Shown in pieces: positions 13,426-22,461 of a stretch of 64,000 nucleotides of DNA (position 1 is the stretch's first letter; every line of letters starts with the position of its first letter). The stretch is taken from NCBI GenBank assembly GCA_902790215.1, contig CADAQX010000015.1, positions 1-64,000 of the forward strand, read 5' to 3'. Made by a program: the position numbers and the translations under genes. Below the pieces are notes generated by a model that made no database searches, was not told the DNA's origin, and saw only the letters and a list, made by a program, of their open reading frames with translations. Source of the DNA: an uncultured Bacteroidota bacterium (GTDB taxonomy: Bacteria; Bacteroidota; Bacteroidia; Bacteroidales; P3).

Positions 13426-15849
13426 TTGCGGGGTTCCCATGCTCTCAGTGGCACCTTGGCGGGCTTTGCTTTCCAGCTCCATCTTACCCATACGCCAGGT
13501 GAGGCCGAGGCTGACAAAGCGCGAGTCGTAGCGCTGGCTGCCGGTGGTCTGATAGCTGGGAGCCGTGGTGTTGTTACCCCACTGCGCCATGCCGAAGATG
13601 TCGCGGACATTGAGGTTCACACTCAGCTTGCGGTTGAAGAAGTCGCTGCTCACACCGAAGTCCACGCCCTTGTTGGCGACACTCATGCTGTAGAGGCCCA
13701 GACGGGGGGAGCTGTAATGGGCGTTGGCGAACACTTCCAGCCAGCCCCACAGCTTGGCCCACACGTTGAGGCGGGCGCTCCAGCTCACCTTGCTGTCGGA
13801 GAAATCCTTGTAGTTGTAGCCATAGTTAAACACCGATGCATTGAGGCGCACATTGAGGAAGCCTGTGGGGCGGTAGGTGATGTTTGCCTCCAAGCCCTCG
13901 GTGTGGCTGCTGCCAATATTCTCCGGCATGGTGTAGTTGACCAGCACCGGGCCGAAATACTCGGGTGCATAGCCGGCGTATGCCATGGTGCCGATCTCGT
14001 CGGTGTTGGCGCGGTAATAGGCGTTGATGCCGATGTTGCCGAAGCCCATGATGTATTTGTTAAAGGCGGCCTCCAGATTGTGGGTGTAGCTGATGAGGAG
14101 GTTGGGGTTGCCCGTCTCGTAGCTGTAGTCGTCGAAGCGGCGGAAGGTGGACAACTGCGTCATGCCGGGTGTTCTGTGACGGCGGGTGTAACTCAAACTG
14201 TAACTTGTGAAGGTCTTGGTCTGATAACTCAGGTGGATGCTGGGCACAAGGCCGAAGAAGGCGGTGTCCACACTGGTGGTGCCGGTGCCGTTCAGGTAGT
14301 TCCATGTACTCTTTTTCCACTCCTGTTCGCCACGCAGACCCACCTTGGCGGTGAAGCCGCCCCAGCGTTTCTGCAACGTTACATAGCCGTTGAGACCTGT
14401 GCCACGTTCCACGCCTTCGCGAGAGCGCAGCAGCACCTGTTCATAGACGGAACCATTGAGGGTGTCGAGACATATATACTCTGTGCCGCCGCCAAACTCC
14501 GTCTCCGCACCCACCTGTAACTCGAACTGGTTCTTCAGCGGGTGGGTATAGTCCAGTGACAGGCTGCCCGACGGATTGCTGCTTCTATTTTCTGTGCGGC
14601 GTACAAGGGTGTCGCGTGCGGGGTCGTAGTAGGCAAAGGTCTCGTTGCCCGTGCTACGGTCGTTCCATGTGTTGCCGTTGAAACTGAAAGAGAGCTTGCG
14701 TCCGGTGGTGTCGAAGCGATGTTCCAGCCAAGCACCTGCATAGCCGCCCCAGCCGAAGCCGTCGCCGTTGTCCTCCGTGTAATGATAGCCCAAGTTGCGC
14801 AACGTGGGGAAATACTCGCGATACTGGAGGTCGATGTTGCTGTGGTCACGGCCCCAGTAGGGATACACGCCCATCCATGTGGAGAGGTTTGTCTTATCCG
14901 AGATGTTCCAGTTGAGGTTGAGTCCGGTGTAGCCACCGAGATTGTTAGCCTCGGTCTTCCGGTTGCTGCTTTGGAAGCGGCTGGTGTCGCCATTGGCTGT
15001 GAAAAGGGTGTTGGTGCCGTCGCCCTCCATACGGTGGTGCGAGTAGTCGGCATTGATATAGAAGTTGAAGTCCACCTTCTCGTTGGCCCACACATACGAA
15101 GCCCACGGCGACACGCTGGGCGATGTCCTTGACCTGACACCCACGCACAGCAACTCGTTGCGGGTAATCTTCTGGTTGGTGACGATATTGATGACACCGC
15201 CTGTGGTGGAGTAGCGTGCCGAGGGATTGGTGATGACCTCGATGCGCTCGATGGCGTTGGCGGGCATCTGTTTGATGTACTGTTTCAACGCCTCCTCGTT
15301 CATGTGCGAGGGACGGTCGTTGACCCATATCTCCACACTGCTCACACCCCGCAGGGTGATGTTGCCCTCGGCGTCCACCTCCACGCCCGGTGCATTCTGC
15401 AGGGCGTCGCTGGCGGTACCCGTCTGGATGGAGACATCCTCCTTGGTGTTGTACATGTTCTTCTCGCCATCCATCACATAGAGGGGCTTCTCGGCCACGA
15501 TCTTCACCTCACCGAGCGTGGTGCCGCCTTTGAGTGAAATCTCCAGTTTGTCTAGATTTCCTCGTACTTCTAGTTCCCTCAGATACTTCTCGTAGCCCAC
15601 GAAGCTGGCTTGCAGCAGGTATTTCCCGGGCTTCACGTCTTTGATGTGGAAGGTGCCGTCGAACTCGGTGGCAGCACCGCGTACAAACACCGTGTCTGCC
15701 ACGCGCATCAGTCCCACGTTTACCATGGGTAGCACCTCGCCTGTCTTAGCGTCGCGCACCGTGCCTTTGACACTCACGCTCTGCGCCTGAAGAGAGGTAA
15801 AGACTAAGAGGTAAGAACTAAGAAGTATAAAGCAAGCTATCTTTTTCAT
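13417..15849 (-). CDS. TonB-receptor-like outer-membrane beta-barrel protein
   Basis: An 810-residue outer-membrane protein. The start is set at 15849 (MKKIACFILL) since the longer frame would overlap the GntR gene. After the signal peptide come a CarboxypepD_reg-like domain (about 25-105, VSVKGTVRDAKTGEVLPMVN), a plug-like domain (about 120-220, with GVEVDAEGNITLRGV and NPSARYSTTGGVINIVT), and an OMP_b-brl_3 type barrel to the C-terminus. The hydrophobic core of the signal peptide (LLSSYLLVFTSL) is encoded by a CTTAGTT-type simple repeat. Located directly after the GntR repressor gene, it is probably controlled by it. The ligand is unknown. Confidence 0.85.
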   Translation of the reverse strand: MKKIACFILLSSYLLVFTSLQAQSVSVKGTVRDAKTGEVLPMVNVGLMRVADTVFVRGAATEFDGTFHIKDVKPGKYLLQASFVGYEKYLRELEVRGNLDKLEISLKGGTTLGEVKIVAEKPLYVMDGEKNMYNTKEDVSIQTGTASDALQNAPGVEVDAEGNITLRGVSSVEIWVNDRPSHMNEEALKQYIKQMPANAIERIEVITNPSARYSTTGGVINIVTNQKITRNELLCVGVRSRTSPSVSPWASYVWANEKVDFNFYINADYSHHRMEGDGTNTLFTANGDTSRFQSSNRKTEANNLGGYTGLNLNWNISDKTNLSTWMGVYPYWGRDHSNIDLQYREYFPTLRNLGYHYTEDNGDGFGWGGYAGAWLEHRFDTTGRKLSFSFNGNTWNDRSTGNETFAYYDPARDTLVRRTENRSSNPSGSLSLDYTHPLKNQFELQVGAETEFGGGTEYICLDTLNGSVYEQVLLRSREGVERGTGLNGYVTLQKRWGGFTAKVGLRGEQEWKKSTWNYLNGTGTTSVDTAFFGLVPSIHLSYQTKTFTSYSLSYTRRHRTPGMTQLSTFRRFDDYSYETGNPNLLISYTHNLEAAFNKYIMGFGNIGINAYYRANTDEIGTMAYAGYAPEYFGPVLVNYTMPENIGSSHTEGLEANITYRPTGFLNVRLNASVFNYGYNYKDFSDSKVSWSARLNVWAKLWGWLEVFANAHYSSPRLGLYSMSVANKGVDFGVSSDFFNRKLSVNLNVRDIFGMAQWGNNTTAPSYQTTGSQRYDSRFVSLGLTWRMGKMELESKARQGATESMGTPQLN

Positions 15850-15862
15850 GATATTGTGATTA

Positions 15863-16222
15863 CTAATTCTGTTTACTTTCATTAATCAATTCGTCCCAAG
15901 TAAAGCCCAGCATATTCATGCGCTGCACGAAATAGGGCAGCTCATCGTCGAGGAATTCCTGCCGGTGCATCTTGCGGATACGCTCTCCAGCCTTGGGCTC
16001 TACAAAGTAGCCCACACCTCGGCGGTTGTAGATTATCTCTGCATTCTGCAGGTAGTCGTAGGTGCGCATCACCGTGTTGGGGTTCACACCCAGCTCGGCA
16101 GCCACGTCGCGCACCGAAGGCACGCGCTCGTCCACCTGCCACTCTCCAGCCAAGATACGCTCACTGAGCGTGTCGGCTATCTGGAGATATATCGGTTTTT
16201 GTTTCTTGAAGTCCATGGTCAA
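15863..16222 (-). CDS. GntR-family transcriptional regulator, YtrA subfamily
   Basis: A 119-residue repressor-type regulator. Residues about 8-75 form the winged helix (IYLQIADTLSERILAG, then VPSVRDVAAELGVNPNTVMR). The short C-terminal tail of about 45 residues, without a large ligand domain, is typical of the YtrA group, which usually controls ABC transporter genes. Here the ABC genes lie upstream on the same strand, with a palindrome at their promoter (19771-19793) as the likely operator. ATG at 16222 directly follows the stop of the GIN gene; ATG at 16216 is also possible. Confidence 0.9.
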   Translation of the reverse strand: MTMDFKKQKPIYLQIADTLSERILAGEWQVDERVPSVRDVAAELGVNPNTVMRTYDYLQNAEIIYNRRGVGYFVEPKAGERIRKMHRQEFLDDELPYFVQRMNMLGFTWDELINESKQN

Positions 16223-17050
16223 TTATTTTTTTACTTGAATATCAATTCCTCCGCTCACTGAGTTGCATTCAATCGCGCAGGCACCGTTGCCAATAACCTT
16301 TTTCTTACCCTTATTGGCTACAGGCAGGTCGCTATGAAAGCTGCTTATCAGCCCGTTGTATTCCAGTGTGATGCCGGCATCTTCAGGCACATAGAGTAAT
16401 GTGCTCCCCGATACATTGTTCAATTCTACAGTCTCGGGCATTATGCTGAAGGTGGCCTGCACATTGGTGCTGACACTATTTACTTCGATGTCGTCAATCT
16501 CACATTCGTTTAAGGCTATTTGCCGCGACACACTATTCATCTCCAAGGTGCTGCAACGCACACTGTCCATTTGGATACTCCGACCGAGGCCGTTCATCTC
16601 CACTTCGTCTAACCGCAATGTACGCGGCACACGCACCAAGAGATTCTTGTCGGGAAGATTCTCCCCTTGCGACTTCATGCCGGGTATGCCAAACCGGATG
16701 TTCAGCGTTCCGTCTGACTCCAAATAGTAATGCATCGTGGTGGAGTCGGTCAGAGCGTCTTCAGAGGTCTCGCTGATGGCCACCTCCGTGCCGTCGTAGG
16801 CTTCAATGGTGACAGTGCCGCTGACCCAGTCGATGTTCAACTCACTCACGTCAGAGGCGGCCAACGTGGCACCACCCATCACATAATATTTGGCATCCTT
16901 GCTGTCACCCAACGTCACGTCGCCATACTTGTTCATATAGTGCTCCATCAAATTCTCATAATCATTGGTGTTATGAAGCTTGCAGCCGCTCAGCGTCAGC
17001 AGCCCTGTCGCTGTAAAAACCATTGCTAATATTAAAGACTTGCTTTTCAT
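16223..17050 (-). CDS. GIN-domain (DUF2807) lipoprotein 1
   Basis: A 275-residue lipoprotein with lipobox LTLSGC. The rest is a right-handed beta-helix-like GIN domain: short strands ending in Asn or Ser, such as LEMNSVSRQIALNECEI and IEVNSVSTNVQATFSI, and a conserved C-terminal VIGNGACAIECNSVSGGI. It is a paralogue of the next gene upstream. GIN proteins probably bind envelope ligands, but no role is established. It sits between the ABC permease side and the GntR gene in a block with very short gaps. Confidence 0.85.
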   Translation of the reverse strand: MKSKSLILAMVFTATGLLTLSGCKLHNTNDYENLMEHYMNKYGDVTLGDSKDAKYYVMGGATLAASDVSELNIDWVSGTVTIEAYDGTEVAISETSEDALTDSTTMHYYLESDGTLNIRFGIPGMKSQGENLPDKNLLVRVPRTLRLDEVEMNGLGRSIQMDSVRCSTLEMNSVSRQIALNECEIDDIEVNSVSTNVQATFSIMPETVELNNVSGSTLLYVPEDAGITLEYNGLISSFHSDLPVANKGKKKVIGNGACAIECNSVSGGIDIQVKK

Positions 17051-17067
17051 CTTTCAACAACTTTTTA

Positions 17068-17889
17068 TTAGTTACTCTTTTTGTTTTTTATTTTCAGGTC
17101 GCCGCTAAGCGAGTTGCACTCTATATTGCAGGCGCCGTTGCCTATCACTTTCTTGCCGCCTTTTTTCCCGACTGGCAGTTCGCTGTAGAAGTCGTCGTTT
17201 ACACCAGCCATTTCCACAGTCATGCCGGCATCTTTTGGCACATATAGCACCGTTTTGCCACTGACATTGTTGAGCTCAATATCCTCCGGCATACGGCTGA
17301 AAGTGGCTTCCACATCGGAACTCACCGAATTCACCTCAATCTCCTTCACCTCACACTCGTTCAAGACGATCTGGTTCGCCACATTGTTCAGTTCAAGATG
17401 CTCGCATGGCACGCTGTCCATCCTGAAGGTATGGCCAACACCATTTATGACAATCTCATCCAGTTTGTACGTACGCGGCACACGGACAATGAGGCGCTTG
17501 TGAGGCAGATCCTTTTTATCCAGCTTTATGCCAGGCTTGCCAAACGTGATATTCAGTTCACCGTCGTGACCAAAAGAGTAATACATCATGGTGCTGTCGT
17601 TAAGGGGTTTGTCGGCAGTCTCGCTAAACTCAACTCCATTATGGTCGTGGGCAACAATGGTCACTGAATCATACATCCAATCTATGGTCAACTTCTCCAC
17701 AGGCCATACACTGGTCTGTCCCGAGCCTATGACATAATTGTTCTCATTGTCTTTATTACCCAGATGCACTTGACCGAATTCCTCCATCAACTCATCGACA
17801 GTCTTTCCGGTGCTGAGTTTGCAACCGCTCATGGTCATTGCGCCCATCAGGACCAGACCCAATGCTACTGAAATTCCTATATTTTTCAT
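17068..17889 (-). CDS. GIN-domain (DUF2807) lipoprotein 2
   Basis: A 273-residue lipoprotein (start at 17889, MKNIGISVAL; lipobox MTMSGC) and close relative of the protein at 16223-17050. It shares VIGNGACNIECNSLSGDL at the C-terminus and the ladder LELNNVANQIVLNECEV. Both begin with a HLGNKD/TLGDSKD-type segment after the lipid anchor. The pair looks like a tandem duplication. It lies 42 bases after the permease gene. Confidence 0.85.
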   Translation of the reverse strand: MKNIGISVALGLVLMGAMTMSGCKLSTGKTVDELMEEFGQVHLGNKDNENNYVIGSGQTSVWPVEKLTIDWMYDSVTIVAHDHNGVEFSETADKPLNDSTMMYYSFGHDGELNITFGKPGIKLDKKDLPHKRLIVRVPRTYKLDEIVINGVGHTFRMDSVPCEHLELNNVANQIVLNECEVKEIEVNSVSSDVEATFSRMPEDIELNNVSGKTVLYVPKDAGMTVEMAGVNDDFYSELPVGKKGGKKVIGNGACNIECNSLSGDLKIKNKKSN

Positions 17890-17931
17890 GATTTCTTTCT
17901 TTTCATTTTTCAACATTCTTTTCTCAACTGA

Positions 17932-18789
17932 CTAATATTTCATGCGTTTCAGCCTATAAGCCGTCCACCAGAGGAACACCACGGTCAGCAGGATGCCCCA
18001 TGCTGTTGCGGCCCAATATGCAATATTGAAACCTCTCACCGGGTCGACGGATTGAAGGATTGCCTCCACCCAGTTGCCGTTGAGCACCATGGCACCCATG
18101 ATGGGAGTGCAGACAAGATTAATTGCGAAACTGATAAGCCATGTCCACAACAGGGTTTGCAACACCTTATGCTTCTTGAAGATTGTGTTGGTGAACAAGA
18201 ACAGTGCCACCGTGCTCAGGTACGACACCAAACCATAAAGCACTCCCTTGCCCGGAGTAACCACCTCGGTAAGCACCCTTATTTCATCTGAATCCACATT
18301 GGGAACATCTCCCGACACCAGCAATCTGTAGTAATCCAATCCGCTGGCCAGATAGTCGGTCTGCCACAGCCATCTTCTGTACGGGCCGAAAGGCAGTAGC
18401 GTCAGGAAATAGTCGAGCACCATGCTCCCGAGGAAGCAAATCAACGGGCATATCACCACCGAGAAGAGCAACATGCTCAAATACTTCTCCAGTTTCGACG
18501 CGGGCAACATCGCAAAGTATATACCCTCCTTCTGCAGGTTGCACGTACGGTGCATACGCGACGGTGTCACCATCATGGACAGATATATCACACCAGCGAT
18601 GAAAATCCAGCGCACCTCCGGCACTATTGCCGGCAAGTCCCGCACTCCACTGAGTGCCCACCAAAACAGCCATGCACCCAATGGCAACAGCGTTATAATC
18701 AAAAGCGACGTTCCGGCGTTCTGCCAGATATTGTTGAAATCCTTACGGACGACCTTGCAAAAACGCGTCCAATCAAATGTATTATTCAT
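17932..18789 (-). CDS. ABC-type membrane permease
   Basis: A 285-residue integral membrane protein with about six hydrophobic segments, for example SLLIITLLPLGAWLFWWAL near residue 25-45 and AATAWGILLTVVFLWW near the C-terminus. There is no recognisable catalytic motif. Placed directly after an ATPase gene, it is the likely transmembrane part of an export or antimicrobial-resistance type ABC transporter. Start set at 18789 (MNNTFDWTRF); the longer frame would begin in an AT-rich repeat-like leader. Confidence 0.8.
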   Translation of the reverse strand: MNNTFDWTRFCKVVRKDFNNIWQNAGTSLLIITLLPLGAWLFWWALSGVRDLPAIVPEVRWIFIAGVIYLSMMVTPSRMHRTCNLQKEGIYFAMLPASKLEKYLSMLLFSVVICPLICFLGSMVLDYFLTLLPFGPYRRWLWQTDYLASGLDYYRLLVSGDVPNVDSDEIRVLTEVVTPGKGVLYGLVSYLSTVALFLFTNTIFKKHKVLQTLLWTWLISFAINLVCTPIMGAMVLNGNWVEAILQSVDPVRGFNIAYWAATAWGILLTVVFLWWTAYRLKRMKY

Positions 18790-18855
18790 GGTATATTGTT
18801 TTTTATTCTGATTATTCAGCGTATTCCGAAAATTCCGAATACTCCGATTCAATTA

Positions 18856-19683
18856 TTATTTAAACAACTCTTTAATCATATTCTTGTTGCGCAGCACGGC
18901 GTTGAACAGCCCCTCGATATTCAATTGGCTCTCGACGCCCTCTTTGTTCACGCATACATTCAGGCAGCCGCCCGGCATCTGCTCCGTGTAGAGTGCCTCG
19001 GGGTCGGGTGCCATATCGTAGTTGAAGCAGAGCTTACGCGTGATGGTCTCCACATTGGCATTGAGCAGCACATCGTCATTGTTCAGAATGATGATGGGGT
19101 CAATCAGATTCTCCACATCCTTCACCTGGTGGGTGGAGATGATGATTGTCGTCCCCTCGGTGGCGCGCTTGGACAGCAGTGTGCGGAAATCGGCCTTGCT
19201 GGGAATGTCCAACCCGTTGGTGGGCTCGTCAAGCAGCACATAGTCCGTGCCAAGCGAAAGTGTGCAGGCAATCAACGACTTCTTCTGCTGGCCGTAGGAC
19301 ATTTCCCGGAACTTCCTTTCAGGTTCCACACCCATTTCCTGCATCAGGTGCAGGAAGGTACCGTAGGCATAATTAGGATAAAAAGGCGACAGGGCCTTTA
19401 CATATTTCGACGGAGTCTCGTCTTCGGGAACCGTCACCTCGTCCGGCAGAAACACGATGTTCTGCAGCATCTCCGGCTCGCGGGCAAAGCTTACGCGGCC
19501 ATCCACTGTGCAACTCCCTACCTGGGGTTCCTGCAGACCACTGATAATCTTGAGCAGGGTGGTCTTTCCCACTCCGTTCTCGCCCAGCAGGCCGTAGATA
19601 CAACCCGGATTGAACGAGAGATTGATGTTGTGGAACACCGGTGTCTTCTTGTACGAGAAGTCCAAATTTCTAATCTCAATCAT
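18856..19683 (-). CDS. ABC transporter ATP-binding protein
   Basis: A 275-residue ATPase with Walker A GENGVGKTT, Q-loop region, signature MSYGQQKKS, Walker B YVLLDEPTNGLD and H-loop IISTHQ. Start at 19683 (MIEIRNLDFSYKK). First gene of the minus-strand block ATPase, permease, GIN, GIN, GntR, barrel, carboxypeptidase-domain protein. This ATPase class drives ABC-2 type exporters. Expression is probably held down by the GntR protein through the palindrome 90-110 bases upstream. Confidence 0.92.
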   Translation of the reverse strand: MIEIRNLDFSYKKTPVFHNINLSFNPGCIYGLLGENGVGKTTLLKIISGLQEPQVGSCTVDGRVSFAREPEMLQNIVFLPDEVTVPEDETPSKYVKALSPFYPNYAYGTFLHLMQEMGVEPERKFREMSYGQQKKSLIACTLSLGTDYVLLDEPTNGLDIPSKADFRTLLSKRATEGTTIIISTHQVKDVENLIDPIIILNNDDVLLNANVETITRKLCFNYDMAPDPEALYTEQMPGGCLNVCVNKEGVESQLNIEGLFNAVLRNKNMIKELFK

Positions 19684-19770
19684 AATTTTTTCGTTTTTAT
19701 TTGTTTTTATTCGTTTTATTATTTTTGTCAACATATTAGTTTTCAATACAAATACAAGCTTATTGTATTG

Positions 19771-19793
19771 GTGTATTACCTAACTAATACACT
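19771..19793 (-). promoter_or_regulatory. Likely GntR (YtrA-type) operator
   Basis: GTGTATTA and TAATACAC form a perfect 8-base inverted repeat with a 6-base gap, directly after the -7 box of the ABC operon, so it overlaps the start of transcription. On the minus strand it reads AGTGTA, 12 bases, TACAC, close to the AGTGTA...TACACT form described for Bacillus YtrA. Confidence 0.65.
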
Positions 19794-19794
19794 G

Positions 19795-19802
19795 CAAAGG
19801 TA
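19795..19802 (-). promoter_or_regulatory. -7 box of the ABC/GIN/GntR operon
   Basis: The minus strand reads TACCTTTG followed by C. The palindrome at 19771-19793 begins two bases downstream. The rest of 19684-20007 is AT-rich and shows no gene. Confidence 0.6.
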
Positions 19803-20007
19803 CAACACTTTTTCAAATAAACAAGAAAAAATGAAAAAAAAAATTGCCACTTTACACGACAATACGTGATAACACACAACAAAACAGACAATTATTACAT
19901 AAAAAAAACTTAAGTCCTGTAAGGATGCCGGTACCGGGGAACCGCTATTATCTGTATTTCCAATCATTTTTTTCTCGCAAAGCAATATTTTCTGTCATTC
20001 ATCGTTT

Positions 20008-20916
20008 ATGAAACTATTATTAACATTAAATATGTTTTCTATGCCTGAAAAAACCTTTGGTAATGACTACGACCACCGCGCCACAATACAATTCTTCAGC
20101 CGTTGGTGGAAACTATTGGTATGGGTGGCCGCTATCGCCTTGGTAGCCTCGCTTGTTGTTTCGCTGCTCATCACCCCTCGTTACAAAGCCACCGCAACGC
20201 TGTTCCCCACCAACTCCAACCGCCTGAGCAAGGCCGTGATGGACTACCACTACAGCCTGGACTTCATGGACTATGGCATCGAGCGCGACTGCGAGTACTG
20301 CATACAGATTCTTTCCTCCGAGTCGATGGAGCGTGATGTGTGCAAGCGGTTCAACCTATTGGAGCATTACGGCATAAGCCCCAACGACCCGCACAAGATG
20401 TTCAAACTCCACGAACAATACCGCGGCAATGTGAACGTGCGACGCACGGAGTTCCTTGGCGTGGAGGTGTCGGTGCTCGACGTCGACCCGCAGTGGGCTG
20501 CCGACATGGCCAACTTCATTGCAGCCAACTACGACACGGTATGCCACCGCATCCATCATGCCCGTGCGCTTAACGCCGCCGACCTGATGCAGGGAGTGTG
20601 CAACCGCGTGGGACAGGAAATCAAAGACCTTCAGGACAGCCTTCGCCGCAACCCGCAGTACCAGCAGGGACTCTCGAAACTCATCGACGAGAAGTGCCAT
20701 GAACTGGCCGACCTCGAGACACGCGCCGCCCAGACACAGGTGGACGCCAACGAGAATGTCAGCTACAAGTTCCTCCTCGACGAGGCCGTAGCCCCCGACA
20801 AGAAAGCCTACCCCAAACGCGCCATTATCGTGCTGCTCGGCACCTTCGGCGCCGTGGTGATGTGCATCCTGGCACTGCTCATAGTTGGCCGTGTGAAAAA
20901 AGAAGAAACAATCTGA
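20008..20916 (+). CDS. Wzz-type polysaccharide chain-length/co-polymerase protein
   Basis: A 302-residue inner-membrane protein with the Wzz layout: a cytoplasmic N-terminus, a first membrane segment (about 39-58, LVWVAAIALVASLVVSLL), a periplasmic region with helices (QILSSESMERDVCKRF; coiled stretch near 190-240) and a second segment near the C-terminus (AIIVLLGTFGAVVMCILALL). There is no C-terminal tyrosine kinase domain. The next gene is an O-antigen ligase or polymerase-like protein, which supports a role in surface polysaccharide assembly. ATG codons at 20032 and 20041 are also possible starts. Confidence 0.82.
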   Translation: MKLLLTLNMFSMPEKTFGNDYDHRATIQFFSRWWKLLVWVAAIALVASLVVSLLITPRYKATATLFPTNSNRLSKAVMDYHYSLDFMDYGIERDCEYCIQILSSESMERDVCKRFNLLEHYGISPNDPHKMFKLHEQYRGNVNVRRTEFLGVEVSVLDVDPQWAADMANFIAANYDTVCHRIHHARALNAADLMQGVCNRVGQEIKDLQDSLRRNPQYQQGLSKLIDEKCHELADLETRAAQTQVDANENVSYKFLLDEAVAPDKKAYPKRAIIVLLGTFGAVVMCILALLIVGRVKKEETI

Positions 20917-20985
20917 AGAATCAGATTATTCTGAATAATCGGAATATTCAGAATATTCAGTATAATCAGAAAAAGTCTTTCAACC

Positions 20986-22461
20986 TTGCAGAACTCCTGG
21001 CTCAAAAGAAACAAGGCAGCCGTCATCGCCGTGGCGGTGACCCTGCTGTTTGCCGTGGCCAACGCGGTGCTTCTGCTGAAGGATTTCTACTATCTGTCGC
21101 TTATCCCGCTGGCGGGTCTGGTGCTGCTGCTTTTCATCACGCGCTTCGAGACCGGACTGCTCAGCATGGCATTACTGACACCTTTTGCCATCAACATGGC
21201 GCTGATGCCCAAGATGGAACTTTCCATGCCGGTGGAGCCGATGATGATACTCTTCACCCTGATGTTCTTCTTCAGGGTGCTGGTGGCGCGCAACTACGAC
21301 ACCCGTCTGTTGCGGCACCCGGTGAGCATCCTGCTGCTGGCGTCGATGGGATGGATGCTGGTCACCACATGCACCTCGTCAATGCCCTTCGTGTCGTTCA
21401 AATACTGGCTGGCGCGACTGTGGTTTGTGGTGCCGTTCTTTTTTGCAGCCGCCCAGATCTTCCGCAACAAAACCCGCATACGCCAGTTCTTCTGGTGCTA
21501 TGCCATCGGGTTGATTGCCGTCATCTGCCTTGCCACCGCCAAGACAGTGGGCAACTTCAGCGACCTGCAGACCCTGCACCGTGTCATGAAGCCATTCTAC
21601 AATGACCATACAGCCTACGGCTGCGTGATTGCACTGATGCTGCCGGCAGCGTTCTACTTCCTTTTCAGCAGAGCCAGCAAGGGTTGGTCGCGACTGCTGT
21701 CGTTTGCCATCATGGCGCTGTTGCTGGTGGGCCTGTTCTTCTCCTACTGCCGAGCCGCCTGGCTGAGCGTGCTGGGTGCCATTGGCGTGTATGTGCTGAT
21801 ACGCATGGGAATGAAGGTGAAGTGGATGGTGTTGCTGTTCGGCTTGGGTGTCGGGGTGTTTTTCGTGTATCAGAGCGATGTACTCTACAAACTGGGCAAG
21901 AACCATCAGGACAGTTCCTACGACCTGGCCGGGCAGATTAAAAGCATTTCAAACATCTCCACCGATGCCAGCAATCTGGAGCGGCTCAACCGCTGGGCAT
22001 CGGCGCTGCGCATGTGGAAAGAGAACCCCATGCTGGGATGCGGTCCCGGCACCTACCAGTTCCGCTATGCCAGTTATCAGCGCAGCTATCAGCTTTCGAC
22101 CATCAGTACCAATGCCGGCAACCTGGGCAACGCCCACAGCGAATATATCGGCCCTATGACAGAGCAGGGCATACCGGGCGTGCTGCTCGTGGTGTGCATC
22201 TTTATGGCCACCTTTGCCACAGGGGTGCGAGTATATCGCACTGCCAAGGACAGACAGGTGGCCGACATGGCATTGGCCTTCACCCTGAGCCTGCTGACCT
22301 ACTACATACACGGCGTGTTCAACAACTTCCTCGACACCGACAAGTTGTCGGTGCCTTTCTGGGCCTTCACCGCCGTGGTGGTGGCCTTGGATGTCTATAG
22401 CGAAAAAAAGGACGAAAGCAAATCCATCACCGAAACACCATTCCCCGAAGATGAAGCATAG
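20986..22461 (+). CDS. O-antigen ligase/polymerase family membrane protein
   Basis: A 491-residue polytopic protein with about eleven to twelve hydrophobic segments. The large periplasmic loop and the motif NPMLGCGPGTYQFRYASYQ with the later AHSEYIGPMTEQGIPG are typical of the Wzy_C/WaaL superfamily (PF04932), which join or polymerise surface glycans. The predicted start is TTG at 20986; the frame upstream is closed by TGA at 20932-20934 and holds no ATG. It overlaps the following NlpC/P60 gene by 11 bases, so translation may be coupled. Confidence 0.85.
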   Translation: MQNSWLKRNKAAVIAVAVTLLFAVANAVLLLKDFYYLSLIPLAGLVLLLFITRFETGLLSMALLTPFAINMALMPKMELSMPVEPMMILFTLMFFFRVLVARNYDTRLLRHPVSILLLASMGWMLVTTCTSSMPFVSFKYWLARLWFVVPFFFAAAQIFRNKTRIRQFFWCYAIGLIAVICLATAKTVGNFSDLQTLHRVMKPFYNDHTAYGCVIALMLPAAFYFLFSRASKGWSRLLSFAIMALLLVGLFFSYCRAAWLSVLGAIGVYVLIRMGMKVKWMVLLFGLGVGVFFVYQSDVLYKLGKNHQDSSYDLAGQIKSISNISTDASNLERLNRWASALRMWKENPMLGCGPGTYQFRYASYQRSYQLSTISTNAGNLGNAHSEYIGPMTEQGIPGVLLVVCIFMATFATGVRVYRTAKDRQVADMALAFTLSLLTYYIHGVFNNFLDTDKLSVPFWAFTAVVVALDVYSEKKDESKSITETPFPEDEA

